DNA of 37,004 nucleotides, from positions 1 through 37,004 of the forward strand of contig NZ_CAKZKO010000131.1 in NCBI RefSeq assembly GCF_937123705.1. The letters run 5' to 3'. The position numbers and the translations under genes are program-made. The notes beneath the pieces were generated by a model that was not told the DNA's origin, searched no databases, and saw only the letters and a program-made list of their open reading frames with translations. The number at the start of each line of letters is the position of its first letter. The stretch's first letter is position 1. Below are positions 8,384-16,911 of the stretch, piece after piece. The stretch comes from an uncultured Paraglaciecola sp. (lineage in GTDB: Bacteria; Pseudomonadota; Gammaproteobacteria; Enterobacterales; Alteromonadaceae).

Positions 8384-10324
8384 TTAAGCTCCATTGTTTT
8401 TGTAAACACCACGATAATCTATTGCCTTAGCAGCAAAATCTAAACGTGCCTTAATTTCCATACCATCAACATCAAAACCCTGTCGGGTTTCAATATAAAC
8501 ACCGCTATTTCCTTCCAAGTAGCAGTATTCAACTGTATCAATGACTGAATTATCAGCAAGGAGATACCATGCAGTCTCGCTTGACTCATCCAAACGATCC
8601 TCAACAATTACCTGCAATCTTCCAGCAAACGGGTTAATATTTGCTGATTGAGCCGCTAAATACTGTTGACTAACTATTTGCTCTGCAGCTGTTTCCAAAG
8701 AAGTTGGTACAAGGAAATATCTCGCGCCAAGGTTCATAGAAACACCTTTTATGGTCTTCTGTTTTCTTAGTTTCTTACGTCCTTCACTTAAAGAGTTAAT
8801 AGATATAGCTGTTCCTGTACCAGTCAAATTCTTATGAGTCGCGTGAAATAGCGCAACACCATCAGCAAGAGGTGCATTTGCCGTTAAGATCCCATAAACA
8901 GTATCACTTTCATAGTTTGCTGCTGATGTAGCGAACATTGCAGGCAATCTAGTGAAAGCGCTTAAATCGTCATTAATGATAGCTTGTCGTGTAAGTCCGA
9001 TAATCTTACCAACCGTTGCAAGCTGATAAGTTTCTTTCCCGTCTGTTACTGCGCCGCGCTTGAATTCACCATTTTCATTAACGGTCTCAAGTGCTGGTGC
9101 ATCAGATAAAACCATTTTGTTAATTGGCTTGAAATCAGAAGCAGAAGCTTGACGAGCCCATGCCTGAAAAGTTCTTGGCGCTGCTTCATATGCATTACGT
9201 AATGATTTGTTAGCAACATTAGCAAGAACGTTTGGCAAATCAGATGTTGACTCGAAAGCACGTCCAGCAACCTGCATCTTATCCATTCCATTTGTATTAA
9301 CACCACGAACACGCATATTTTCGCGGGATAATTCAAGCAAAGACAAGCCAGCGAATTGTCTCGCACCATCTGGTAGCTCTGTACTTGGATTTGCTCTATG
9401 CAATAGAGCGGCCTCCATCATATCCCTGCGTGTTTCTGTTTCATCCACTAAAGTATGGATATCGGAACGGCTTGAAATATTTTGTTCTGATGTGCGATTA
9501 GCTAATTTATCTAAAACCTCTTTCCTAGCCTCGTCGACTGTAACACCACGCTCAATCAAATCATCGACAACACTTTCATCAACAGATACTGAACGGCATA
9601 TTTGCTTGATTTCAGTTGTTCGTTTGCGTTCTGCTTTAACAGCATCGCTTTGGATTTTGCTTGTATCAATCGGTTTATCTTCTGCCTTAACTGAACGGGC
9701 AGAATCAACTTCGGCAATATTCTGATCAATTACTTGTTCAGATTTTTCTTCAGTCTTAGTTACTGGCATTGATGTTTCCTCACTATTAATTGATCGTCCA
9801 ATTCCTACCGTTGCATCTACTGGTATATCGCATAGAGTTACTTCCATAGGTAACCACCTCGTTACCCTATATTCATCCGGTGATCCGTCATTCTTTTGTG
9901 TAAGAGTGCGCTCTAAAATCCTGTAACCTACACTAACATTTGGTATAAGATCGTCTTCAAGGTCTTGAAGAACTGATTTCATGTCATCACGCCTGGATAA
10001 CTTTATTTCAACAAATCCACGGCCATTTTCTATCCAAGCTCTTGTAGTTTTACCAATTGAACGTAACGGCGCATTCTCTGTTCTGCTAATCCCATGATTA
10101 AGTAATACAGGTGCGCCGTCATTTAAACGAGACAAATCTATTTCTGTATTTCTATGGCCTAATACCTCAACCCACGGCTCATCAAAGAAATTTGAGCGTG
10201 TATAAGGTTCTTCGGAAGAAAAAGGGAACTCAAGAACTAGGTTTTTATTTGTCGAAGCGTCATCCGTGTCAGCGCGTTTCGTGACATCAAGATCAAAACT
10301 TCTTGTAAGAATTTGCTCTGGCAT
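8384..10324 (-). CDS. Prohead protease / major capsid protein fusion
   Basis: A single 646-residue polypeptide carries both activities. Residues about 1-190 are a U35/S78-type prohead protease with catalytic candidates His77 (APVLLNHGIS) and Ser131 (IPNVSVGYRI). Residues about 190-300 are a charged, Lys/Glu-rich region (TKTEEKSEQVIDQ, SDAVKAERKRTTEIK) resembling a scaffold/delta domain. Residues about 330-646 are the HK97-fold capsid protein, with typical stretches ARYFLVPTSLETAAEQIVSQ and DGMEIKARLDFAAKAIDYRG at its end. Protease-capsid fusions are known in a subset of siphophages with GpA-type terminases. Self-cleavage during maturation is expected. There is no separate scaffold gene nearby. 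Confidence 0.9.
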   Translation of the reverse strand: MPEQILTRSFDLDVTKRADTDDASTNKNLVLEFPFSSEEPYTRSNFFDEPWVEVLGHRNTEIDLSRLNDGAPVLLNHGISRTENAPLRSIGKTTRAWIENGRGFVEIKLSRRDDMKSVLQDLEDDLIPNVSVGYRILERTLTQKNDGSPDEYRVTRWLPMEVTLCDIPVDATVGIGRSINSEETSMPVTKTEEKSEQVIDQNIAEVDSARSVKAEDKPIDTSKIQSDAVKAERKRTTEIKQICRSVSVDESVVDDLIERGVTVDEARKEVLDKLANRTSEQNISSRSDIHTLVDETETRRDMMEAALLHRANPSTELPDGARQFAGLSLLELSRENMRVRGVNTNGMDKMQVAGRAFESTSDLPNVLANVANKSLRNAYEAAPRTFQAWARQASASDFKPINKMVLSDAPALETVNENGEFKRGAVTDGKETYQLATVGKIIGLTRQAIINDDLSAFTRLPAMFATSAANYESDTVYGILTANAPLADGVALFHATHKNLTGTGTAISINSLSEGRKKLRKQKTIKGVSMNLGARYFLVPTSLETAAEQIVSQQYLAAQSANINPFAGRLQVIVEDRLDESSETAWYLLADNSVIDTVEYCYLEGNSGVYIETRQGFDVDGMEIKARLDFAAKAIDYRGVYKNNGA

Positions 10325-10373
10325 ACGCTTAAAAACTATTGATTAAAGCGTATTATTGATAATATGGAATTAC

Positions 10374-10391
10374 AAAACCATTAAAAATGGT
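10374..10391 (-). terminator. Weak hairpin with short T-run after portal gene
   Basis: In the 68-bp gap between portal and capsid genes the minus strand reads ACCATT-TTT-AATGGT followed by TTTTG. This is a 6-bp perfect stem with a 3-base loop. The U-run is only four, so it may be a leaky terminator or a processing site that tunes capsid expression relative to portal. It is also the only real gap in the head gene block. Confidence 0.35.
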
Positions 10392-10392
10392 A

Positions 10393-11844
10393 TTACTTTT
10401 CTTGCTCTACTTTCTTTTCTTCTAGCAAGCCGTTAAACGGGTATTCTATGCCGGCTTTTTTAAACATCTCTTTGTCTTTTTTAATTTCTTCTACTAATTT
10501 TTGTGGGTTATAACCTCGCTTCCTGGCCGCTTCCGAGAAAGACATTCTTGAAGTTGATAGTTCCTCGGTTTCGCTTTCAACGTCTTTTTTAGGGTCTACC
10601 CAGTCAAAACGAGGCGTTGTCCATTCTATTCTAGACGGTAATTTAGTTTTTTTCTTGGCAAGTGTCGCGGAACGGCTCCAAGTTCTTATTACACGTCTAC
10701 AGAACATAGGAATAAAAACCAGCCATTGTATTTGCTCAACTTCGCGCCTAAAATCAAGTGTTCCAGACCGAATTGACGAGAAATTTACCTGAGACAGATC
10801 GCCTGTCATTTGCTCATAGGTAACACCCGATCCTGCGGCTATAGCGTGTAATCTTGTATTCACATACTCAGAGTATCCAGTAGAAGCAGGAGGATTATTA
10901 AATGTTATGCTTTCTCCGCCGTTCAAATATTCAATCATTCCAGGTGATAATTCTTCAATTTTTCTCCCGGTGCCCTGCTCTTCAGAAACCCTACCAATTT
11001 CAGCACCATCATCATCAGATTGAACTACTGCAGTTATACAAGCTTCCGCAGCTTTACGTACAAGTGTAGCTTCCTCATACTCATCAAGATCATTTGATGT
11101 AATCATTGATGGTGCTAAAACAGGAACTCCTCTTGACTGCCCTGGCCTTAATTTTTCATATACATGAATAATATCTTGAGAAACAACGCGGAATGATTCT
11201 AAACCAATTGAAAGCGGAGTATTCTCGCCAGGATGCCGTCTATACAACCAATAAGCGACTCTTTTTCCTTCTCCATCATATTCAATGCCATGCTGAATAT
11301 ATCCGCCATTTTTTAGCTTCTCATGCTTTGTGGAATCAAGATAATCCGGCTCAAGAACCTGTAACTGCAAAGGAACTACAAGACCATCACTTGCTTTTTT
11401 ATGAATAAATCTAACAATGCATTCACCAGACTCAAATAATGTTCTAGCTACTATTTTCTGTATTCCATAGAAATCAAGACAACCATCAGCATCGCATTGA
11501 TCTGACTCAAAAGCCCATGACTCCCATAATTCAGCAGTTTTTTCGTCTGGTATGCTGGGTACTATACCTGTACCGACAACATTACATGTGAGAACCCGCA
11601 TTGATTTTGATGCATAAGGATTATTTCTTACCAGATCCCTTGATCTATCGCGTAATTTAACCAAACTTGGCGTTATTTCTGAATTTGCAGAAGTGCTAGG
11701 TGCCACCCATCCGCTAGTCCTTCTTCCTGTTTTGGCTCCATCGTAACCACGCTTCTGCATTATTTCGATAGCCCGTCTTGTTCTCATATTATCGAGCTGT
11801 CTTTTTGGGCTAAAAACACCTACTATATGATCAAAAAAGGCCAT
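10393..11844 (-). CDS. Portal protein, lambda GpB family
   Basis: A 483-residue protein matching the lambda-type portal family. The N-terminal part reads YDGAKTGRRTSGWVAPSTSA and LVKLRDRSRDLVRNNPYASK; the middle reads TLFESGECIVRFIHKK and VLEPDYLD. Further on come IHVYEKLRPGQSRGVP and GSGVTYEQMTGDLSQVNFSS. This is the dodecameric ring at the capsid vertex through which DNA is packaged and ejected. It is shorter than lambda gpB (533 aa) and lacks a ClpP-type protease neighbour, since the protease is fused to the capsid gene here. Confidence 0.95.
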   Translation of the reverse strand: MAFFDHIVGVFSPKRQLDNMRTRRAIEIMQKRGYDGAKTGRRTSGWVAPSTSANSEITPSLVKLRDRSRDLVRNNPYASKSMRVLTCNVVGTGIVPSIPDEKTAELWESWAFESDQCDADGCLDFYGIQKIVARTLFESGECIVRFIHKKASDGLVVPLQLQVLEPDYLDSTKHEKLKNGGYIQHGIEYDGEGKRVAYWLYRRHPGENTPLSIGLESFRVVSQDIIHVYEKLRPGQSRGVPVLAPSMITSNDLDEYEEATLVRKAAEACITAVVQSDDDGAEIGRVSEEQGTGRKIEELSPGMIEYLNGGESITFNNPPASTGYSEYVNTRLHAIAAGSGVTYEQMTGDLSQVNFSSIRSGTLDFRREVEQIQWLVFIPMFCRRVIRTWSRSATLAKKKTKLPSRIEWTTPRFDWVDPKKDVESETEELSTSRMSFSEAARKRGYNPQKLVEEIKKDKEMFKKAGIEYPFNGLLEEKKVEQEK

Positions 11845-11846
11845 AA

Positions 11847-12053
11847 TTAATCCATATTCCTTGAGACAAATGAAAATCTACGTTTCTTAGTTAATGCGCC
11901 AGATTCCTGCAAAGCGGATTTAACTGTGTTTCTGGCCTTTAGAAGATCATCTACAGACCTGTAAGTTACCTCGCGCCCGTCAAATACTACCTTTAGCTCA
12001 CCGCTCGCAATTGCTGACTCTATTGCGGTCAATTGTTCAACAGTGAAGCTCAT
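11847..12053 (-). CDS. Head-tail connector protein gpW
   Basis: A 68-residue protein, MSFTVEQLTAIESAIASGEL ... VTYRSVDDLLKARNTV, ending in basic residues. This is the gpW family pattern (helix, short hairpin with the VTYRS turn, helix). gpW (68 aa in lambda) closes the portal end of the filled head. Position between terminase and portal is the same as in lambda. Its stop is 2 bases before the portal start and its own start overlaps the preceding stop. Confidence 0.9.
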   Translation of the reverse strand: MSFTVEQLTAIESAIASGELKVVFDGREVTYRSVDDLLKARNTVKSALQESGALTKKRRFSFVSRNMD

Positions 12054-12310
12054 TATTTACTTCTCCTCAGTTTTTTTGCCATGCGCCTAACTGTGTTATA
12101 GTGGACTCTATGTTCTTTAGCTAATAACTTAAAGTTACCTGAAGTTCTTAAATCTCTCATAATAGCTTCTTTGTACAAATGTGATCGCTTAGGCACATAA
12201 ACCATTTCACCGCCGTATTCATGCCTAACTGAATTGGTAATTTTTTCAGCATTCGCAGGCAAAACACCATTTTCTACAAGAATTTCACTTATTCTATCAA
12301 TTACGTCCAT
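12053..12310 (-). CDS. Mor-family HTH transcription activator-like protein
   Basis: An 85-residue basic protein. VRHEYGGEMVYVPKRSHLY followed by EAIMRDLRTSGNFKLLAKEH and VHYNTVRRMAKKL fits the Mor/C activator family of phage Mu: a Gly-Gly-x-x-x-Tyr-hydrophobic-Pro-Lys beta strand, then a helix-turn-helix near the C-terminus. Mu Mor switches on the middle promoter. Here the gene is embedded between the large terminase subunit (overlap 14 bases) and gpW, so it would be made with the late proteins. It could give positive feedback on late transcription. DNA target unknown. Confidence 0.65.
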   Translation of the reverse strand: MDVIDRISEILVENGVLPANAEKITNSVRHEYGGEMVYVPKRSHLYKEAIMRDLRTSGNFKLLAKEHRVHYNTVRRMAKKLRRSK

Positions 12311-14219
12311 TTCTGCCTCTAATGGATTTCATCAGATTCCTGCCGCGAGAAAGAGTTGTTTGTTTTTTCGAGTGACTACTGGCTACATCCGGTCTATTAT
12401 TGGTTTTTCTCTCATTAGCATCAATTTTTACCTGTTTCTCTAACAAATCCCAATGATTTTGTGTATATCTATGCAAACCAAGCTTATAAGCTGCTGCTAG
12501 GTTATAAACCATCAAATCAAGCGCCTCATTTCTATCTGACTGCTTCTTTTCCCAAATGGTTTTCTTCCTTCCATTCACATATTTAGCCGATCGATATTCA
12601 GATACAAGCTGCTTATAGTATTCTTCTGGCAATTCATTTGAAAAACGAACAGCTCCTGGTCCTTTATCACGCTTCCATCTTGAGAAAAGATAATCTTTTG
12701 CGGTATCGGTTCCAATCTTCCATAGAACAACACCTTTTTTTACATGCTCACCTTTGTAATTGAAATCAACATTTGATGGCCTATTAGGGATTATTGGTCT
12801 ATTTCGCACTGATTCACCTTTAATGGCGAAAACTTTCTTTGATTTATTGCGTCGAACAAAGTTATAGACCTCTTGCGTATGGTGGCCACCTGAATCTATT
12901 AATGAGGTACTTATATTTAATATTGATCCCGATGCATAACTAAAATCAGATACCAGAGTTTCATATGCCTGTTTCCAAGTATCATTATCAGAAGGATCTC
13001 CAATAATGACCCGATAATCCACTATCCAGCATTCCATATCACGGCCCCAACCTGCCACCTTTAACTCCAATCTATCAGCCTGAGTATCTATTGCAGCAGT
13101 TAAAACCATAACACCATCAGGAACCGTACCAAGTCTGTAATCTTCAGCTCTTGCCATTAAAGCGTCATATTTAGTAGCTTCTTTCTTTCGTTCCCAACAT
13201 CTAGCAAGCCGCGTGTTATAGAAAACAATCATCTCTGATTCATCACCGGCATCAAGAAGCTTTTTAGCTTCTTCGTAATCACGCATCAACCCGCGCCATG
13301 ACTTCCACCCATAGGGCAAATACATTGCGCTAGCTGTAAATGATTCAGTGGTTTTATTTTCTACGCCATCAGACCATAAGCCATTTGCAAACATCTTAGT
13401 CTTGTCTGATTCTTTATGCAGTCCGCCGCACTCTTTGCACGGATACAAAGCCTCGTCATTCTCAGATAAAAATAATTTCTCAAATATCAATTCTTGAGTA
13501 TGACCGCAATGCACGCACTCAGCTAATGCATGTCTTTGAGTGCCTTGTTTGAATAATTCGTCAATCCTCGATTCTTCTTCAATGGTCGGTGATGAATAAT
13601 AGTAAGATTTACGGTTATGCTCAAAAGTGGTCTGTCTTGCTTCTGCGAGTTTTACCGGGTCGCCTTCACCATCTACATTTTCCTCGCCGCGATCAACCTC
13701 ATCAATCGCAACTCTACGCGCCGGGACTTCTGATAGATTCGCAGCGCTGCCAGCCGTTGCAATAAAAAGGGTGCCGCCTATGTATTCTTTAGTGTCCTGG
13801 TTATTCATAGCATCACGTGAGTTTGGTTTTGCAACTCTCTCACGTAATACATCAACAGCTTTAATAGTTTTATCAATACGTCCAGCTATGCGCTTATGAA
13901 GTTTGCCTGTTGGCATTAACCAAAGAAAGTTTGACGGAGACTGGTGAACTGTTGAGCCAAACCAGTTTAAACAGATCTGTGTTTTGAACATCTGGCTAGC
14001 TACTTTTGCGACAACAGTTTTACATTTATGGTCATCAGATAAGCAAAGCATTATTTCTCTGGCATGTGGAGTTCTTTCTGTTTTGTAGGCTCCATATTCA
14101 TTACTGCCCGTAGACTTTGGAATAATCATAAAACGGTCCGACCATTCATCGACCGTTAAATCAAGGTCTGGAAGGAATCCAGCCTCTAATGCTTTCTGAA
14201 ATTGTAAAAGATCACTCAA
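12297..14219 (-). CDS. Terminase large subunit, GpA family
   Basis: A 640-residue lambda GpA-type packaging motor. Visible features are a Walker-A-like loop at about 72-81 (KVASQMFKTQ, deviating from the usual Gly), Walker B RRVAIDEVD at 169-177, and a zinc-binding pair CVHCGH (235-240) with CKEC (261-264). The nuclease half has Asp378 (LTAAIDTQADRLELKVAGWG) and Asp442 (LIDSGGHH). It cuts concatemers at cos and drives DNA into the prohead together with the small subunit. Its start overlaps the small subunit stop by 8 bases. Confidence 0.95.
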   Translation of the reverse strand: MSDLLQFQKALEAGFLPDLDLTVDEWSDRFMIIPKSTGSNEYGAYKTERTPHAREIMLCLSDDHKCKTVVAKVASQMFKTQICLNWFGSTVHQSPSNFLWLMPTGKLHKRIAGRIDKTIKAVDVLRERVAKPNSRDAMNNQDTKEYIGGTLFIATAGSAANLSEVPARRVAIDEVDRGEENVDGEGDPVKLAEARQTTFEHNRKSYYYSSPTIEEESRIDELFKQGTQRHALAECVHCGHTQELIFEKLFLSENDEALYPCKECGGLHKESDKTKMFANGLWSDGVENKTTESFTASAMYLPYGWKSWRGLMRDYEEAKKLLDAGDESEMIVFYNTRLARCWERKKEATKYDALMARAEDYRLGTVPDGVMVLTAAIDTQADRLELKVAGWGRDMECWIVDYRVIIGDPSDNDTWKQAYETLVSDFSYASGSILNISTSLIDSGGHHTQEVYNFVRRNKSKKVFAIKGESVRNRPIIPNRPSNVDFNYKGEHVKKGVVLWKIGTDTAKDYLFSRWKRDKGPGAVRFSNELPEEYYKQLVSEYRSAKYVNGRKKTIWEKKQSDRNEALDLMVYNLAAAYKLGLHRYTQNHWDLLEKQVKIDANERKTNNRPDVASSHSKKQTTLSRGRNLMKSIRGRNGRN

Positions 14220-14826
14220 TTATTGGCATTCTCGCAAAATTATCAAGTATCATTCTGTACTCATCATTCAATAATGACTCTACTTCAGATATATCTGTCT
14301 TACCAACAATTACCGGAGACATTCTTCTGGCGCTTGTTATCAATGTATCCCTGCAAGCCCTTGCACGTTCAAACATTATCTTTTCTACCAATTCTCTACT
14401 AACTAATAAGGACATTGATTTATCATAGTCTGCCGATGCTTGTAATGCTACCGCCTTCTCACGTAATGCGCGTGAGTTTTTAAATAAAGTATCAGCATCT
14501 TTTGTTGCTAAATCCAATTGCGTGTCGTTAACTTCGGTTTTTAATTGTGTGAACGATTTATCTTCAATGGCTTTATCAACTTCAACCCGCGCAGCCTTTG
14601 CTTGCATCTCGTTTGCGTAGTTGTTTAAGTTAACGGTTTCTTTGATTCGTTTATTACTTTCGTTAACCAGTACACGTTTATCATCATCGGTTAACACTAA
14701 GCGCCCATCGTTGAGCCACTTCGTAACCATAGGTTTGCTTACACCCTTATAACGAGCGTATGCCGCCTTAGTCATTTCGTTTTCTTCGTTAACCTGCCTG
14801 GTTAACTTTCTTTTGCTATTTACCAA
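14212..14826 (-). CDS. Terminase small subunit, Nu1-like
   Basis: The first possible start is a TTG at 14826 (204 aa). An ATG at 14775 (MTKAAYARYKGVSKPMVTKW) gives 187 aa, begins right at the DNA-binding domain, and may be the true start. Residues MTKAAYARYKGVSKPMVTKW with LNDGRLVLTDDDKRVLVNES form the winged HTH seen in Nu1-type subunits that recognise cos. The C-terminal half (FERARACRDTLITSARRMSP) is a helical oligomerisation/large-subunit-binding region. The coding sequence and its upstream flank hold an unusual cluster of GTTAAC sites (see separate entry). Confidence 0.85.
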   Translation of the reverse strand: MVNSKRKLTRQVNEENEMTKAAYARYKGVSKPMVTKWLNDGRLVLTDDDKRVLVNESNKRIKETVNLNNYANEMQAKAARVEVDKAIEDKSFTQLKTEVNDTQLDLATKDADTLFKNSRALREKAVALQASADYDKSMSLLVSRELVEKIMFERARACRDTLITSARRMSPVIVGKTDISEVESLLNDEYRMILDNFARMPIIE

Positions 14827-14852
14827 ACTTGTTGATTACCAAATGTGTTAAC
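14527..14852. repeat. Cluster of seven GTTAAC sites, candidate terminase binding region
   Basis: GTTAAC occurs at 14527, 14629, 14662, 14690, 14788, 14801 and 14847, seven times in 326 bases, against roughly one per several kb elsewhere in the window. Two copies form a perfect inverted repeat GTTAACC-N5-GGTTAAC-type element at 14788-14806 (read with the spacer TGCCT). Most copies fall on Val-Asn or Leu-Thr codons of the small terminase gene and one lies upstream of it. In lambda the small subunit binds repeated R sites in cosB next to cosN, so this could be the packaging recognition region. Confidence 0.45.
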
Positions 14853-14939
14853 TCGTTTTGAAAAATGTTTTACTAGATTTTGTGCTCGGTCGCATCTGCC
14901 CGCACGACGGATACTCCCAGAAGAACCTAAACATAAATA
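14853..14939. other. GC-rich non-coding gap upstream of small terminase, candidate cos
   Basis: This is the gap between the HNH gene and the small terminase subunit gene. An AT-rich half is followed by a GC-rich patch (14882-14920) containing GTGCTCGG and CCGCAC, an imperfect dyad with the centre near 14894. Lambda-type terminases usually have cos just upstream of the small subunit gene, and an HNH nuclease next to it is also common in cos phages. No cohesive-end sequence can be proven from the read alone. Confidence 0.35.
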
Positions 14940-15662
14940 TCATAAAAGATTTTCAATCTTATTGCTCTTAGATATATTATCCCCTGACCATAACGGCCGA
15001 AGGTTGCTTAGTCTGTAACACGCAATGATGTCTTCTTCTCTTGTTAAATCAAATGAGGAAACTGGTATGATGTGATCTATGTGCCACAAACCTTTATTCC
15101 CCCAATCCATACCATTTAAAAACTGCTTTTCCAGGTGATCTATTAATTCTTGTGTTGTACATTTCAAATACTTTGACCATTTTATTGAATCAGTTTTTCT
15201 TTTTATATGTTTATTCATGCATGTTTTCAGTCTTTGGTAAACAATGTAGTTTGGATCGTTCTTATGTTTCCACCGAGCAAATCTTGCTTTGTCTTTCTTC
15301 CATTCTTTCACGTGACAATCATGCTTTGCATTCTTTCTGGACTCCAATATTCTTTCGTGTAAAATAACATGATGATCATGCTTAATTCCTTGCAATCTTA
15401 AAGTTTTCTGTCTTATCCTATACTCAACCTTTCTTGCCAGATCTTTATCTCTATTTCTTTCACGCCATTCTTTGCTTATCTTTTTAACTTGACTTCTTAT
15501 CTTGGTTTTCCTATCTTCAGTAAATTTTGATCTATATTCCTTATCTCTTAAACAAGAGCATTCCTTGCATATTCCCCTTAAACCATAATTCCCACTGCGA
15601 AACTTACGTATCGAGTATTCGATATCTTCCTTAAGGTTATGACATCTGCTACACATCTTCAT
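14940..15662 (-). CDS. HNH endonuclease with N-terminal zinc finger
   Basis: A 240-residue, very basic protein. The N-terminus has a CxxC...CxxC zinc finger (MCSRCHNLK ... GICKECSCLRD). The C-terminus has an HNH core, LWHIDHIIPVSSFDLTRE then YRLSNLRPLWSGDNISKSN. The middle is Lys/Arg-rich helix. Next to the terminase it may be the packaging-associated HNH protein (as HK97 gp74 helps cos cleavage), but the zinc-finger plus WHIDHI arrangement is also common in free-standing homing endonucleases. It overlaps the preceding gene by ATGA. Confidence 0.8.
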   Translation of the reverse strand: MKMCSRCHNLKEDIEYSIRKFRSGNYGLRGICKECSCLRDKEYRSKFTEDRKTKIRSQVKKISKEWRERNRDKDLARKVEYRIRQKTLRLQGIKHDHHVILHERILESRKNAKHDCHVKEWKKDKARFARWKHKNDPNYIVYQRLKTCMNKHIKRKTDSIKWSKYLKCTTQELIDHLEKQFLNGMDWGNKGLWHIDHIIPVSSFDLTREEDIIACYRLSNLRPLWSGDNISKSNKIENLL

Positions 15663-16420
15663 CTAGCAGTACTCACAGCACGCGAATAAGCCTTCCTAAA
15701 CTCAATAGCCAAGTCACGTAGTATTACCTGCCTTGCTGTTTCTTCCATATTAAATAATCTCCTATACCTTGGCCTATCAACGAAAAGTAATACCGGCTCA
15801 GGTGCCTTACGCTTCTTACCGCGCCTTGACTTGCCTCCACCTGATACCTGTTTATGCACAACAAAGAACTCAAAGCTGCCGGTCTTGCCTTGATTCTTTC
15901 TAGTTTTCTTCTGCCCTCTGTCAAACCTTCTAATCCATACACCTGGTGATAAAGTAGAAGTTGTATTTGAATCTGGCCTGAATGTTTGAAAGTATTTAAC
16001 AAGCTTATTAATAAATGCTCTGCGTATATTGCCAAATGAATCACGTGGTGCAAACTTACCAGGAACTATAAACTTACCCGATGGAAGCACACCTAAACCC
16101 TTTAATGTTCCCTCAGCATTCTTTGCTGTCCTGCCTCCGCCAGTAAATAAATGCTCAAGCAATCTATTCTCATTCCTTCTGTCTTTAACCATAACCCTTG
16201 ATGTCATGGTCCGGCGTGTTGCGTTCTTAGTTGCTATTGCTCTCTGAGTGAATCTGGTGGGCCTATCTATTCTTGATAAAATTTGTTTATCAATAACCTT
16301 CTTACTGTTTCGAGCTAACTGATTGAGTGTCAACCTTATAGCGAATGGCACCTGACTTTTTCTTGTCCGGCCCATTTCTTCCTGCAATTTCCTTATGTCG
16401 TGTTTAATTGATATAGCCAT
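15659..16420 (-). CDS. Minor tail protein Z-like
   Basis: Start chosen at the ATG of 16420 (MAISIKHDIRKLQEEM, 253 aa), which has AGG seven bases upstream; a start at 16447 is less likely. The pattern QVPFAIRLTLNQLARNSKK, RIDRPTRFTQRAI, LGVLPSGKFIVPG and a C-terminus ending AYSRAVSTAR resembles the minor tail protein Z family, which helps connect head and tail. Strikingly it sits before the terminase genes, not between gpFII- and gpU-like genes as in lambda. It appears to be the first gene of the late operon. Confidence 0.55.
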   Translation of the reverse strand: MAISIKHDIRKLQEEMGRTRKSQVPFAIRLTLNQLARNSKKVIDKQILSRIDRPTRFTQRAIATKNATRRTMTSRVMVKDRRNENRLLEHLFTGGGRTAKNAEGTLKGLGVLPSGKFIVPGKFAPRDSFGNIRRAFINKLVKYFQTFRPDSNTTSTLSPGVWIRRFDRGQKKTRKNQGKTGSFEFFVVHKQVSGGGKSRRGKKRKAPEPVLLFVDRPRYRRLFNMEETARQVILRDLAIEFRKAYSRAVSTAR

Positions 16421-16560
16421 ATAAAAACCTAATAAGTATGAGATCATGTTTAAGCATCATATTTCCACACATGATATTCTCATGTTAGATTATGCCTATT
16501 GGATTCACTAAATTACTGTAGTTTGAATTTGGCTGTTGTTAATATCATATCTGCGTTATA
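16421..16560 (-). promoter_or_regulatory. Early/late boundary, candidate late promoter region
   Basis: At 140 bp this is one of the largest non-coding gaps in the 24-kb leftward transcription, separating the DUF1064 gene from the first late gene. The minus strand has a possible promoter, TTGATT-18-TATTAA, near 16560-16530. It also has a perfect inverted repeat CATGA-GAATA-TCATG at 16484-16470 that could bind a regulator. No terminator is evident. The promoter call is weak. Confidence 0.3.
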
Positions 16561-16908
16561 TCAATCAAAAGACTCAATTTCCCAACCGCCGCCACTTCTC
16601 TTGGTTTTAGGTTTTGCGGCAATGAATCTAAAAGGATATTGTTCAGCAGCGACCTTTATCTTTACCCTCGCATCATCAAGCCAGTGACCTTTAACTTCGT
16701 GCATTTCCATTTGTCCGCTAGCAAGCATCACAGCAAAGTCAGGAGAATAAAATGTGTTATCTGCCAACCTTAATTTAATACCCTCAAACCGATACCACAG
16801 AATCTCACCAGCAACCATCATTTTATTTAACATGGATTCATATGCTTGCTCTGTTTTGTTACGCTGGCCTTTTTTGAGTCTTCCTAGCGCATAAAATCCA
16901 GTCTTCAT
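16561..16908 (-). CDS. DUF1064 family putative nuclease
   Basis: A 115-residue protein. The core NTFYSPDFAVMLASGQMEMH followed by EVKGHWLDDARVKIKVAAEQ and YPFRF is the DUF1064 signature. It contains a PD-(D/E)xK-like arrangement (PDF, then E, then EVKG), suggesting a small endonuclease. In lambda-like nin regions this slot is held by recombination or Holliday-junction enzymes, so a structure-specific nuclease is a fair inference. The start has a full AGGAGG ribosome site that overlaps the end of the upstream gene. Confidence 0.75.
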   Translation of the reverse strand: MKTGFYALGRLKKGQRNKTEQAYESMLNKMMVAGEILWYRFEGIKLRLADNTFYSPDFAVMLASGQMEMHEVKGHWLDDARVKIKVAAEQYPFRFIAAKPKTKRSGGGWEIESFD

Positions 16909-16911
16909 TCT

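Noticed and set aside
9046..9369. 107-codon minus ORF within the capsid gene
   Set aside because: It overlaps the capsid coding region in another frame, with no start signal; shadow ORF.
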